Both the position numbers and the translations under genes were made by a program. Positions 37,227-47,308 of a stretch of DNA of 64,000 nucleotides are shown piece by piece. The stretch comes from Actinokineospora alba (GTDB lineage Bacteria; Actinomycetota; Actinomycetes; Mycobacteriales; Pseudonocardiaceae). The notes beneath the pieces are model-generated. The model saw only the letters and a program-made list of their open reading frames with translations. It ran no database searches and had not been told where the DNA came from. Location: positions 1,116,001-1,180,000 of the forward strand of contig NZ_SNXU01000001.1 in assembly GCF_004362515.1 (NCBI RefSeq), written 5' to 3'. Position 1 is the stretch's first letter. Every line of letters begins with the position of its first letter.

Positions 37227-39133
37227 ATGAGCACAAGTGTGGACGGCGACGTGGCCGGAGGCGCTGACTCCGCCGGGTCTTCCCGTCAGGCCGGGACCAA
37301 ACTCGACCGAGTCGTGATCCGGTTCGCGGGCGACTCCGGCGACGGCATGCAGCTGACGGGTGACCGGTTCACCTCAGAGGCGGCCGCGTTCGGCAACGAC
37401 CTTTCGACGATGCCCAACTTCCCCGCCGAGATCCGCGCCCCCCAGGGCACGATCCCCGGTGTCTCCAGCTTCCAGGTGCACTTCGCCGACTACGACATCC
37501 TGACCCCGGGCGACCGGCCGGACGTGTTGGTCGCGATGAACCCGGCGGCGCTCAAGGCGAACATCGCCGACCTGCCCGCGGGCGGGACGCTGATCGTCAA
37601 CACCGACGAGTTCACCAAGCGCAACCTGACCAAGGTCGGCTACGCGGCGAACCCGCTCGAGGACGAGTCGCTGTCGTCCTACCAGGTGCACGAGGTCGCG
37701 ATGGCCACGATCACCCAGGGCGCGCTGTCGGAGACCGGTCTGGGCAAAAAGGACGCCGAGCGCTGCAAGAACATGTTCGCGCTGGGTCTGCTGTCGTGGA
37801 TGTACCACCGGCCGACCGAGGGCACCGAGGCGTTCCTGCGCGAGAAGTTCGCCCGCAAGCCCGACATCGCCGAGGCCAACGTCCTGGCGTTCCGCGCGGG
37901 CTTCTACTACGGCGAGACCACTGAGGCCTTCGCGGTCACCTACCAGGTCGCGCCCGCCAAGCTGCCCGCGGGCACCTACCGGCAGATCACCGGCAACACC
38001 GCGCTCGCGTACGGCATCGTCGCGGCCGGGGTGCAGTCGAAGCTGCAGGTCCTGCTGGGCACGTACCCGATCACCCCGGCGTCGGACATCCTGCACGAGC
38101 TGAGCAAGTACAAGCAGTTCGGCATCACCACGTTCCAGGCCGAGGACGAGATCGCGGGCATCTGCGCCGCGCTCGGCGCCTCCTACGGCGGAGCGCTGGG
38201 TGTCACCTCGACGTCCGGCCCTGGTGTGGCGCTGAAGTCGGAGACCATCGGCCTCGGCGTGATGACCGAACTGCCGCTGCTGGTCGTCGACGTGCAGCGC
38301 GGTGGCCCGTCCACCGGTCTGCCGACGAAGACCGAGCAGGCCGACCTGCTGCAGGCCATGTACGGCCGCAACGGCGAGTGCCCGGTCCCGATCATCGCCC
38401 CGCAGTCCCCGGCGGACTGCTTCGCCGCGGCGGTCGAGGCCACCCGGATCGCGCTGAAGTACCGCACCCCGGTGCTGCTGCTCTCGGACGGCGCCATCGC
38501 CAACGGCTCCGAGCCGTGGCTGATCCCGGAGCTCGACACGCTGCCCGACCTCACCGTCGAGTTCGCCACCGAGCCCAACGCCCCCGACGGGTCCGGCGAG
38601 TTCTGGCCGTACCTGCGTGACCCGGAGACGCTGGCCCGCGCGTGGGCGCTGCCCGGCACCGCGGGCCTGCAACACCGCATCGGCGGCCTGGAGAAGCAGG
38701 ACGGCACCGGCAACATCTCCTACGACCCGGACAACCACGACAAGATGGTCCGGACCCGTCAGGCCAAGATCGACGGCATCGACGTGCCCGACCTCGAGGT
38801 GGACGACCCGTCCGGCAAGGCGCGGGTGCTGGTGCTGGGCTGGGGCTCGTCCTACGGCCCGATCGGCGCGGCGTCGCGGCGGGTGCGCAAGCTCGGCCAC
38901 GCGGTCGCCCAGGCGCACCTGCGCCACCTGAACCCGTTCCCCGCCAACCTCGGTGAGGTTCTGCGGAGCTACGACAAGGTCGTCGTTCCGGAGATGAACC
39001 TCGGCCAGCTCTCGCTGCTGCTTCGCGGGCGCTACCTGGTCGACGTGATCAGCTACACCAAGGTCGCGGGCCTGCCGTTCATGGCCGAGGAACTCCAGAA
39101 CGTCCTCACGGACATCGTGAAAGGGGTCGACGC

Positions 39134-39137
<4 letters not shown>
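37227..39137 (+). CDS. korA: 2-oxoacid:ferredoxin oxidoreductase subunit alpha (KorA)
   Basis: 636 aa from ATG 37227 (GGAGAGAGGG upstream). The gamma domain comes first (RVVIRFAGDSGDGMQLTGDRFTSEAA... NFPAEIRAPQGTIPGVSSFQVHF), then the alpha pyrimidine-binding domain (AYGIVAAGVQSKLQVLLGTYPITPASDILHELSKY...TSTSGPGVALKSETIGLGVMTELPLLVVDVQRGGPSTGLPTK). Fused gamma-alpha is the KorAB/OFOR class, making succinyl-CoA from 2-oxoglutarate with ferredoxin as acceptor. ATGA overlap with korB. Confidence 0.95.
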
Positions 39138-40192
<1,055 letters not shown>

Positions 40193-40207
40193 GTTGAGCT
40201 ACAAGCA

Positions 40208-40245
40208 AACAAGGGCCGCTACCCCAGTGGGTAGCGGCCCTTGTT
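40208..40245. terminator. 17-bp perfect hairpin between korB and the convergent arf locus
   Basis: AACAAGGGCCGCTACCC (40208-40224) pairs with GGGTAGCGGCCCTTGTT (40229-40245) around CAGT. A T-rich end on both strands makes it a good bidirectional terminator. Confidence 0.9.
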
Positions 40246-40269
40246 CTTGATCCGTGCGCCTGCCGAGGG

Positions 40270-42126
40270 TTAGCTCTTCTCGATGCGCCGCTTGTTCCAA
40301 GCCGTGAAGCCGGCCTGCTCAGCGTCCGCAGCGGTCTTGAACCAGACCTCAGCCCGAGTCCGCGGGTAGTACGGCGACTCAGTCGTGTGGAACAGCATCG
40401 AGTCCGCGTTCCCCTTGATGGTGAATTCATCCGACGGCGCCGAGCCATCAGCCTTCGGATTCGCCGAGTTCGGCCCGAACGGCCCCTCAGGCACGCGGGC
40501 GACCGCCTGCTGGGGAATCTCCGTCTGCCCCCGTTCGGCGCCACCAACCCGGTTCCAGGGCCGGAAACCCGCTGCCTCAGCCTCGTCGGCGTCGCGGAAC
40601 CAGACCTCGGCCTGGGTCACCGAGTAGAACGCTGACTCCTCGGTGTGGAACAGCATCGAGTCGACGTTGCCCTTGACCTTGAACTCGTCCGACGGCGCCG
40701 TGCCGTCGGCCTTCGGCTTGGCCGAGCCCGCGTACTCACCCGGCTCCCACGTCGGCTGGGAGACCACAGGCCGCACGTCCCGCTTGGCGCGGGTCCACGG
40801 CGTGAAGCCCGCCCGTTCGGCGTCAGCGGCGGACTTGAACCACACCTCCGCCTTGGTGCGGCCGTAGTACGGGGAGTCCGTGGTGTGGAACAGCATCGAG
40901 TCCGCGTTGCCCTTGATGGTGTATTCCGGCGACGGGGACGCCCCGCCGGGGCCGGGACGCGCCGAGCCCGGGCCGTACGGCTCGTCGGTGGCCGGGGACG
41001 CGGCGGGGGCCGAGGCAGCCGAGGTGGCGAACATCGGGGTTCCCTTGCCTGAACCGGATTCCGCGTCGGACTCCGGTTCGACGGGCAGGCCGCGGTCCGC
41101 GCCGGACCCGGTGGAACCGACGACGTGCGAGCCGAGGCCCTTGTCGGATGCCGGGTCCGTGTCGGCGACCGGACCGGTGCCCGCGAGACCATCGGCACCC
41201 GAGCCGGTGGCCACGCCCGTGGCGGCCGCGCCGGCGATCGGACCCGAACCCGCGAGGGAACCGAACTCGCCGTCCGTGTCAGCCGGAGCGCCGTTCTTGT
41301 CGGACGCACCCGCCCGCCGTGCCGCCATCCCGGCCGCCGCGCCCGCGGCCGCGCCGCTGGTCGCGGAGCCGCTCACGTTGACGTCGCTGACGGCGTCCTC
41401 GTCGGACCTGGCGGGAAGGGTGTCGCGGTTGCCTTCCTCCATCGAGGGCGGCGGGGCGGCCATCCACTCCGTCTTGGCCGGGTCGGCCGAGACCGCCGAG
41501 TCGCCATCGTCGGCGAGGTGGTGCTTGGCCGTGGTGCCCGCAGTACCCGCAGTGCCCACGGTGGCTGTGTCCTTGGCCGTGGCTGTTTCTCCGGCCGTGG
41601 AAGCGGCGGTGTCTTCGGCGGTGTCCTTTGCCGTGTCCTTTGCCGTGTCCTTGTTGGCCTTCTTGCCCTTCGCCTTGCCCACCGCGGCGCCGCCCGCAGT
41701 CGCGAGACCGGCCGCGCCGAGCATGGCGGCCGTGTCGGACTTGGGCTCGTCGGACTTGGGCTCGTCGTCCAGCGACCCCTTCAGCGTGCCGGAGCGGCCC
41801 GTGTCGTCGAGCGTCTGGACCGGGATGCGGCCCGTCGGGGTGTCGTCGCCCGGGGTGTCGTCCACCCGCAGGGCGCTGGTGCGTTCATCGTCGTCGAGGG
41901 CGCCCAGCGCGGAAGCACGTGGCCGCGCCGAGGCGCTCGCCTTGTCCGTGCTCGCGGCGCGCTTGGGTTCGCGGTCGCTGTCCTGGACGGCGGGGCCACC
42001 GATGCGTTCCTCGGTCACCTCGACCTTCGGCTTGCGGAAGAACCGCTGAACCAGCCAGGTGAAAAGCGCACCCAGCAGAAAGGACAGCAGCAACCAGAGC
42101 CACACCTGCCCGAAGAGATATTTCAT
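40270..42126 (-). CDS. ArfC-like membrane protein with three sunset domains
   Basis: 618 aa. N-terminal membrane helix MKYLFGQVWLWLLLSFLLGALFTWLV, then a long low-complexity Ala/Thr/Asp/Gly-rich linker (about 45-390), and three tandem 'sunset' repeats near 409-452, 490-533 and 568-611 (YTIKGNADSMLFHTTDSPYY... AEVWFKSAADAERAGFTPW). The start FGQVWxWxxxxFLxGALxxW is shared with the protein two genes upstream. In mycobacteria arfA/B/C make an OmpATb-type channel complex needed for ammonia release at acid pH; ArfC-like accessory proteins carry this domain. The linker presumably spans the wall. Confidence 0.82.
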   Translation of the reverse strand: MKYLFGQVWLWLLLSFLLGALFTWLVQRFFRKPKVEVTEERIGGPAVQDSDREPKRAASTDKASASARPRASALGALDDDERTSALRVDDTPGDDTPTGRIPVQTLDDTGRSGTLKGSLDDEPKSDEPKSDTAAMLGAAGLATAGGAAVGKAKGKKANKDTAKDTAKDTAEDTAASTAGETATAKDTATVGTAGTAGTTAKHHLADDGDSAVSADPAKTEWMAAPPPSMEEGNRDTLPARSDEDAVSDVNVSGSATSGAAAGAAAGMAARRAGASDKNGAPADTDGEFGSLAGSGPIAGAAATGVATGSGADGLAGTGPVADTDPASDKGLGSHVVGSTGSGADRGLPVEPESDAESGSGKGTPMFATSAASAPAASPATDEPYGPGSARPGPGGASPSPEYTIKGNADSMLFHTTDSPYYGRTKAEVWFKSAADAERAGFTPWTRAKRDVRPVVSQPTWEPGEYAGSAKPKADGTAPSDEFKVKGNVDSMLFHTEESAFYSVTQAEVWFRDADEAEAAGFRPWNRVGGAERGQTEIPQQAVARVPEGPFGPNSANPKADGSAPSDEFTIKGNADSMLFHTTESPYYPRTRAEVWFKTAADAEQAGFTAWNKRRIEKS

Positions 42127-42137
42127 GGTCTGGTCTC

Positions 42138-43313
42138 CTAAAGGACGACGATTTCGACCCGGCGGTTGGCCGCCTGGCCTGCTGCGGTGTTGTTGGGCGC
42201 CACGGGCTTGGTGCTGCCGTAGCCCTTGGCGGTCATGCGGTCCGCGGCGACTCCGAGCTGCGTGAGTCGCGAGTGGACGGTGGCGGCGCGCTGGTCGCTG
42301 AGCTGCTGCCCGTCGACACTGTCGTTGCCCGGGGCGTCGGCGATGTGGCCGCCCACCTCGATGGACACGCCCTTGAGCAGCGGCGCGATCTGCTGCACCG
42401 TGTTCTCCCCCGCGGGGGTGAGCGTGGCCGTGTTGGGCTCGAAGGTGATCGGCTGGGCGGCGATCAGCGCGTTGATCTGCTGCTGCACAGCCGCTTTGTC
42501 GACCGCCGGGGCGGCGACGGTCAGCTTGTCGTCGACCTTGACGCCCGGTGCCATCGCGGCAGCGGCCTTCGCGGCCGCCGCCTTGTCCTGCTCGGTGGGC
42601 ACCGAACCCGACAGGGTCACGGTGTCGCCATCCCAGCTCAGGCCCCGGTTTCCGGGAGCGGTGCCCAGGATCGCGACAGCCTTGCCGAGTTCGGCGGCGG
42701 GCGCGGGCAGGGTGGCGCCCGGGGTCACGGTGAGCTGGTCGACGACGGGCCGCCCGCCTGCCGCCTGTGTGGCGGAGGCGATGAGTTCGGCACGGGCCGC
42801 CTCGTCGGGAACGCTGCCGCCCAGCACGACCGAGCCGTCCTTGAGGTCAGCCGTCATCGGCACGCTCGGCGCGGGCGGCACCGGGTTCGCCGAAGCCGAC
42901 GGCACACCGGAAGCGTTGGGATCATTGGGGTTCGCGCTGTCGTTGTCCCCCGCGGGCCCACCCGCGATGTCCGCCGACCAGACGCCGTCGACCGACTCGA
43001 CCGCGCCGCGCGCGGCGTCGATCTGGCCTGCCGGGACACCCGAGACGTTGGCGACGACGCCGTCCATCCGCACGTCGGCACCGGAGATTCCCGCCGCCGC
43101 GAGGGCGTTCTGCGACTTGAGCGCGAGGTCGGACTCGACGTCGTCGCGTTTGCCGAACGGCGTGACGGTGGCCAGCAGCGCGAGCAGGGCCGGGATCAGC
43201 ACCAGCCCCAACAGCCAGGGCAGTATTCCGCCGCGTCGATCGTAGTTCGTGGTCTTCGTGCGACGAATCAGAGTTTCGCCTGGTTGAAGGGAATCTGATA
43301 CGGAACCTGGCAT
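42138..43313 (-). CDS. arfA: ArfA/OmpATb-like channel protein: BON domains and OmpA
   Basis: 391 aa from ATG 43313 (GGAG five nt upstream). One N-terminal membrane helix (LPWLLGLVLIPALLALLATVTPF), two or three BON-type modules (VRMDGVVANVSGVPAGQID, GSVVLGGSVPDEAARAELI, DTVTLSGSVPTEQDKAAAAK) and a C-terminal OmpA-like domain (ITFEPNTATLTPAGENTVQQIAPLL... LSDQRAATVHSRLTQLGVAADRMTAKGYGSTKPVAPNN...NRRVEIVVL). This is the domain order of M. tuberculosis OmpATb. It lies between the two sunset-domain genes and likely forms a complex with them. Confidence 0.87.
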   Translation of the reverse strand: MPGSVSDSLQPGETLIRRTKTTNYDRRGGILPWLLGLVLIPALLALLATVTPFGKRDDVESDLALKSQNALAAAGISGADVRMDGVVANVSGVPAGQIDAARGAVESVDGVWSADIAGGPAGDNDSANPNDPNASGVPSASANPVPPAPSVPMTADLKDGSVVLGGSVPDEAARAELIASATQAAGGRPVVDQLTVTPGATLPAPAAELGKAVAILGTAPGNRGLSWDGDTVTLSGSVPTEQDKAAAAKAAAAMAPGVKVDDKLTVAAPAVDKAAVQQQINALIAAQPITFEPNTATLTPAGENTVQQIAPLLKGVSIEVGGHIADAPGNDSVDGQQLSDQRAATVHSRLTQLGVAADRMTAKGYGSTKPVAPNNTAAGQAANRRVEIVVL

Positions 43314-43445
43314 GGCCGCTCCGAACGGGACAAACACCTCCGGTCGTCCATTTGGACGACCTCTAGCACTCCGAAAAGCGCACGGTGTCTTTTATCATTC
43401 CCGCAACAGAGCCGCCACTTGGAGTGAACGGCTGACTCCCCCGCG

Positions 43446-45035
43446 TCAGGCGAGCGGTCGGAATCCCACTCGCTCGGCGTCGGCGACCGAACGGAACCAC
43501 ACCTCGGCGATGGTCCGGTCGAACTTCGGCGACTCGGGTGAGCAGTACCGAAGCGCGGTGACGCTCGCCTTGATGACGTAGTCGCTCGACGGGGATTCCC
43601 CACCGGGCAACGGCATCGCCGATCCCGGGCCGAACGGCCCCGGCGGGACGAACGGGTCGACCCCGCCCATCGGCGCCTGCTTGAGCGCGGTGCGCGAGCG
43701 CCGCGGGCGGCTCTCGGGCAGGACCGACGTCGCGGCCACGGTCTCGTCCGCGGGGCGGATCGGCTCGAACAGCGAGCGCTCGGCCTCAGCCGCGGGCGCT
43801 GTGGCGGTCGCCGGGGTGGCGGGCGCGGGCGGCGCGGGCTGGATGCCGAACGGGATCCGACCCTGTGGCTTGGCCGGAATGCGCTTGGGCAGAGCGCTGG
43901 TCGTGGTGGTGGCGCGCACCTCTCCGTACGCCAAGTTCGGTTCCTCCGCGGGCTCGGTCGCTACCACTGGCTGCGCGACTGGCGGCGCGGGCAGTGGTTC
44001 CGGCTCGACGACAGGCGCGGGCGGCACGGGACGGACGAACTGCGTGGCGGCGTCGATCGACGCCGCGGGCGCCGGGACGACCTCGGTCCGGTCTGGTGCG
44101 GCCTGCTCCTCCTGCTCTTCATCGAGATCGTCGATGAGAGCGTCGTCGGTGTTGTCCTGCTCGCCTTCGGCGTCGATCCGGCGGATCAACTCGGCGGGGA
44201 TCGGGGTGGTGTGCTGGGTGAAGATCGTGCCGCCGCCGGTGTCGGACCGTTCGTCCGCCCGGGTGCGGGCCACCTCGGCCTCGGCTTCGGCCAGGTCGTC
44301 GACGAGGTTCTCGTCGGCGGTCTCGGGCTGCCCGGCGAACCACTGCTCGGCGGGAGCCTCGCTCAGCTCCGCCACGCGGTCGGCCGGGATGTACTGGGTG
44401 GTCTCGGTGGCCCCGTTGGCTTCGCCGAGCAGCGACCCGGCGTGCCGGGTCTCCTCGACCCCGCCCAAGCGCAGCGCGCCGCGCTCGTCGGCAGTGTCCT
44501 GCTGGTCCTGCTCGTCCTCGGCGCGGTCGTAGTCGTCCTGGTCCGCGTGGTCCGCGTGGTCACTGTCCGCGCGGTCCTGCTCGACGTCGTAGTCGTCCTC
44601 GGTGTCGAGGCGGGCGTGCTCGGCGGCGAACAGCGCCTGGTCGAACTCGCCGCTGTCGCTGCGCCGAGTGTCCTGGTCGTCGTGCTCGTCGTCGCGGCGG
44701 TCGTCGTGCTCGTCGCGCTGGTCGTGCTGGGCGAAACCGTCGCGGTAATCGCCGTGGCCCTGGGACTCGAAGCCGGGAACGAGAGCGGGCGTCGACCGGA
44801 ACTCGTGCGATTCGTAATCGTCGCCGAAGTCCGCGGCACGCGGCAAAGGATCGGAGTACGGGGTCGCGTAGTCGTCGGCGGGCGCCTGGGCCTCACGCCT
44901 GCGGGAAGCGGCGAGCCTGTTCTGCAAATCGGCGACGCGCTTGCGTGCCGGGTTCGCGATCAGGATCCAGCACAGCAGCGCGCCGACCAGGAATCCGGCG
45001 AGGCTCCATACCCACACCTGACCGAAGAACGGCAT
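43446..45035 (-). CDS. ArfB/C-like membrane protein with one sunset domain
   Basis: 529 aa. N-terminal helix MPFFGQVWVWSLAGFLVGALLCWILI, then RVADLQNRLAASRRREAQ (short coiled coil), a very acidic low-complexity region (about 60-330: GDYRDGFAQHDQRDEHDDRRDD...), a Pro/Ala-rich part and one C-terminal sunset domain (DYVIKASVTALRYCSPESPKFDRTIAEVWFRSVADAERVGFRPLA) at the extreme end. First of the three arf genes in the direction of transcription. The acidic linker is unusual in length and composition. Confidence 0.8.
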   Translation of the reverse strand: MPFFGQVWVWSLAGFLVGALLCWILIANPARKRVADLQNRLAASRRREAQAPADDYATPYSDPLPRAADFGDDYESHEFRSTPALVPGFESQGHGDYRDGFAQHDQRDEHDDRRDDEHDDQDTRRSDSGEFDQALFAAEHARLDTEDDYDVEQDRADSDHADHADQDDYDRAEDEQDQQDTADERGALRLGGVEETRHAGSLLGEANGATETTQYIPADRVAELSEAPAEQWFAGQPETADENLVDDLAEAEAEVARTRADERSDTGGGTIFTQHTTPIPAELIRRIDAEGEQDNTDDALIDDLDEEQEEQAAPDRTEVVPAPAASIDAATQFVRPVPPAPVVEPEPLPAPPVAQPVVATEPAEEPNLAYGEVRATTTTSALPKRIPAKPQGRIPFGIQPAPPAPATPATATAPAAEAERSLFEPIRPADETVAATSVLPESRPRRSRTALKQAPMGGVDPFVPPGPFGPGSAMPLPGGESPSSDYVIKASVTALRYCSPESPKFDRTIAEVWFRSVADAERVGFRPLA

Positions 45036-45180
45036 CTGCCACTTCTCCCTCCCGGCCGCGCCGTCGCGGCGCGTAAGACCGTTGTTCGAGCCTAGAGGAG
45101 GCTACTGCGGTCGAGTTCACGACAGGGATGCTCCCCGGGATTTCCCGGACACATCACAGTTTCGCGTCGCCTACCGTGCC

Positions 45181-46197
45181 TTATCGGGTACGGGCGACTA
45201 CATAACGTGTCAGTAGATCCAATGCCTCGCGTGCCGCGCATTCCGGAAGGGCCGCCAATTCGTTCTGCGCCGAAATTGCGTACTCGTCGAGAGTCTTGCG
45301 CGCGCGCTCCAGGCCGGGCGACTTCCGCAGCCGGGTGAGGGCGTCCTCGACGTCGTCGTCGTCGGTGATCGGGCCGCCGAGCAGCTCGGTGAGCCGGGGG
45401 TCGCCGCCGTCGTCGATCGCGTAGAGCATCGGCAGCGTCAGCACGCCTTCGCGCAGGTCGGTCCCGGGCGTCTTGCCGGACTCGGCGGCGGGTGAGGCGA
45501 TGTCGATGACGTCGTCGGAGAGCTGGAACGCGGCGCCGATGATCTCGCCGTACTTGAACAGCGCCTCGGTCTGCTCGGGGGTGGCCCCGGAGAACATCGC
45601 GCCGTAGCGGCCCGCGGTGGCGATCAGGGAGCCGGTCTTCTGGCCGATCACCGAGAGGTAGTGCTCGATCGGGTCGCTGTCGCGGGGTCCGACGGTCTCG
45701 CGCATCTGGCCGGTGACCAGTTCGCGCATGGTCTCGGCGATGATCCGGGTCGCGGACGCGCCGAGGTCGGCGACGAGCATGGAGGCGTGGGCGAAGAGGA
45801 AGTCGCCGGTCAGGATGGCGATCGAGTTGTCCCACCGGGCGTTCGCGCTCGCGTCGCCGCGGCGCATGGTGGCCTCGTCCATGACGTCGTCGTGGTACAG
45901 CGTGGCCAGGTGGACCAGCTCCACAGCGGCGGCGGCGGCGATGACCTGCTCGGTGTTGCCGTCGTTGAACTGGGCGCTCAGCAGGGTGAACAGCGGCCGA
46001 AAACGCTTGCCACCCGCCTTCACCAGGTGCAGGGCGGCCTGGTCGACGAAGTCGACGTCGCTGTGCACGACGGAGCGCAGCAGCTCCTCGACCGTCGCCA
46101 GGCCGGTGACGACGGCCTCGACGAGCGCCGGGTCGGCGTTGTCGAGCCCCAGCGACGCGGGCACCTCGGAAATGGCCGAGTTCTCGGTGTCAGTCAC
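45181..46197 (-). CDS. grcC: Polyprenyl diphosphate synthase (GrcC-like)
   Basis: 338 aa. Trans-prenyltransferase motifs: KAGGKRFRPLF, the first Asp-rich motif HDDVMDEATMRRG (Asp103, 104, 107), GDFLFAHAS, and the second LSDDVIDIASPAAESGKTPGTDLREGVLTLPML (Asp228, 229, 232). Likely makes a long all-trans isoprenoid chain (C40-C50) for menaquinone. It lies with a MenJ-like reductase at the other end of the nuo operon, as in mycobacteria where grcC and menJ are neighbours. Confidence 0.92.
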   Translation of the reverse strand: MTDTENSAISEVPASLGLDNADPALVEAVVTGLATVEELLRSVVHSDVDFVDQAALHLVKAGGKRFRPLFTLLSAQFNDGNTEQVIAAAAAVELVHLATLYHDDVMDEATMRRGDASANARWDNSIAILTGDFLFAHASMLVADLGASATRIIAETMRELVTGQMRETVGPRDSDPIEHYLSVIGQKTGSLIATAGRYGAMFSGATPEQTEALFKYGEIIGAAFQLSDDVIDIASPAAESGKTPGTDLREGVLTLPMLYAIDDGGDPRLTELLGGPITDDDDVEDALTRLRKSPGLERARKTLDEYAISAQNELAALPECAAREALDLLTRYVVARTR

Positions 46198-46342
46198 TCG
46201 CGGCGCTCCTGATCAGCGTGGTTGGTGAAAATGAGCCTACTTGGCGGTTGAACTCCGACGTCAGGCAATGGACGTGACCCGCGCAACGTTCGCGCCTGAG
46301 TGGTTGTCCTGAGTAGTTGTCCGGATTCGTGATCCGGGGTCG

Positions 46343-47263
46343 ATGGGTCAGGATCACCCGGTGCGAACCTCGGTGAATGTGACTGTGCAGCTGGCGGCTG
46401 TGGTGCTCTTCCTCGCCCTGCGGCTGTCCGCGGGCGGCTGGCTGCTGGTGATTTACCTTTTCTCGATCATCGGCCCGATCGTCACGCTGGTGCCGCTTTT
46501 CTTCGCCATCAAGACCGCCCGCCGGGAGACACTGCCGAGCGGCGTCGCCGCTCCGTTCGTGACGGCGGCCGTGTCCCTGGTCGGCGCCGGGCTGCTGGTG
46601 GCCGACTTCGGCGACTCGGCGTGGGGATCGATCCCGGTTCTCGGCGACACCTTGGTAGGCAGTGGCAGTGCGCTGATGGCGTTGGACTCGCTGGGCTGGC
46701 TCTTCGTGCTGGGGTTCGTCGGCTCGGTCGTGTGGATCTTCGTGGCGGTGAGCGCCGCCGAACCGGCGCCGGTGACGCGCAAGGGTGCGCTGATCATCGG
46801 CGGGGTGGTGGCGGCCATCGCCGCGGTGCTCGTCGTCCCACCGCTCGTCCAGGCGTCGTCGAACGCGGGCAATGAGGACCTCGCGGCGGCTCGTTCGGCG
46901 GCGGAGTCGGCGGGCCGGACGCTGCGCGCGGACCTGCGGCCCGCGCCCGAGCGCATGTCGGGCGTCTGGGAAGTCTGTGCCGACTCCAAGAGCGCCCAGT
47001 TCGTGGTCAGCATGGGCGTCTCCGGGGACGTGAGCGACGTGCACAACCAGTTGGACGACCGGATGGAGTCGTCGCGGTGGGAGCGAGTGGACAACTGGTC
47101 GTACTGGCACGCGAAGACCCGCGACGGGCACGAAGTGGTGGCGAGCCAGGCCACGGTGGCGGGCGCGAAGGCGAGCGTGGCGGTCAAGAGCACCTGCGTC
47201 GCGGTCGGGAGCGCCAGGGCCAGGGAGCTGGCGCTCGAACTCCCGGTGAAGCTGGGCGAATGA
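46343..47263 (+). CDS. Membrane protein of unknown function with extracytoplasmic C-terminus
   Basis: 306 aa from ATG 46343 (GTG 46361 is a possible start). Four or so hydrophobic segments in the first 160 residues (VQLAAVVLFLALRL, WLLVIYLFSIIGPIVTLVPLFF, FVTAAVSLVGAGLLVADF, LGWLFVLGFVGSVVWIFVAV, GALIIGGVVAAIAAVLVV). A soluble C-terminal domain follows, with two Cys (WEVCADSKSA, STCVAVG) that may form a disulfide. No family recognised. Convergent with nuoN. Confidence 0.7.
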   Translation: MGQDHPVRTSVNVTVQLAAVVLFLALRLSAGGWLLVIYLFSIIGPIVTLVPLFFAIKTARRETLPSGVAAPFVTAAVSLVGAGLLVADFGDSAWGSIPVLGDTLVGSGSALMALDSLGWLFVLGFVGSVVWIFVAVSAAEPAPVTRKGALIIGGVVAAIAAVLVVPPLVQASSNAGNEDLAAARSAAESAGRTLRADLRPAPERMSGVWEVCADSKSAQFVVSMGVSGDVSDVHNQLDDRMESSRWERVDNWSYWHAKTRDGHEVVASQATVAGAKASVAVKSTCVAVGSARARELALELPVKLGE

Positions 47264-47267
47264 GAAA

Positions 47268-47294
47268 GGGCCCCGGCGCGGTGCGCCGGGGCCC
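47268..47294. terminator. 12-bp GC-rich hairpin, bidirectional
   Basis: GGGCCCCGGCGC (47268-47279) pairs with GCGCCGGGGCCC (47283-47294). It sits between the convergent membrane protein gene and nuoN, closing the nuo operon. Confidence 0.85.
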
Positions 47295-47308
47295 GTTCAC
47301 GAAGCGGT

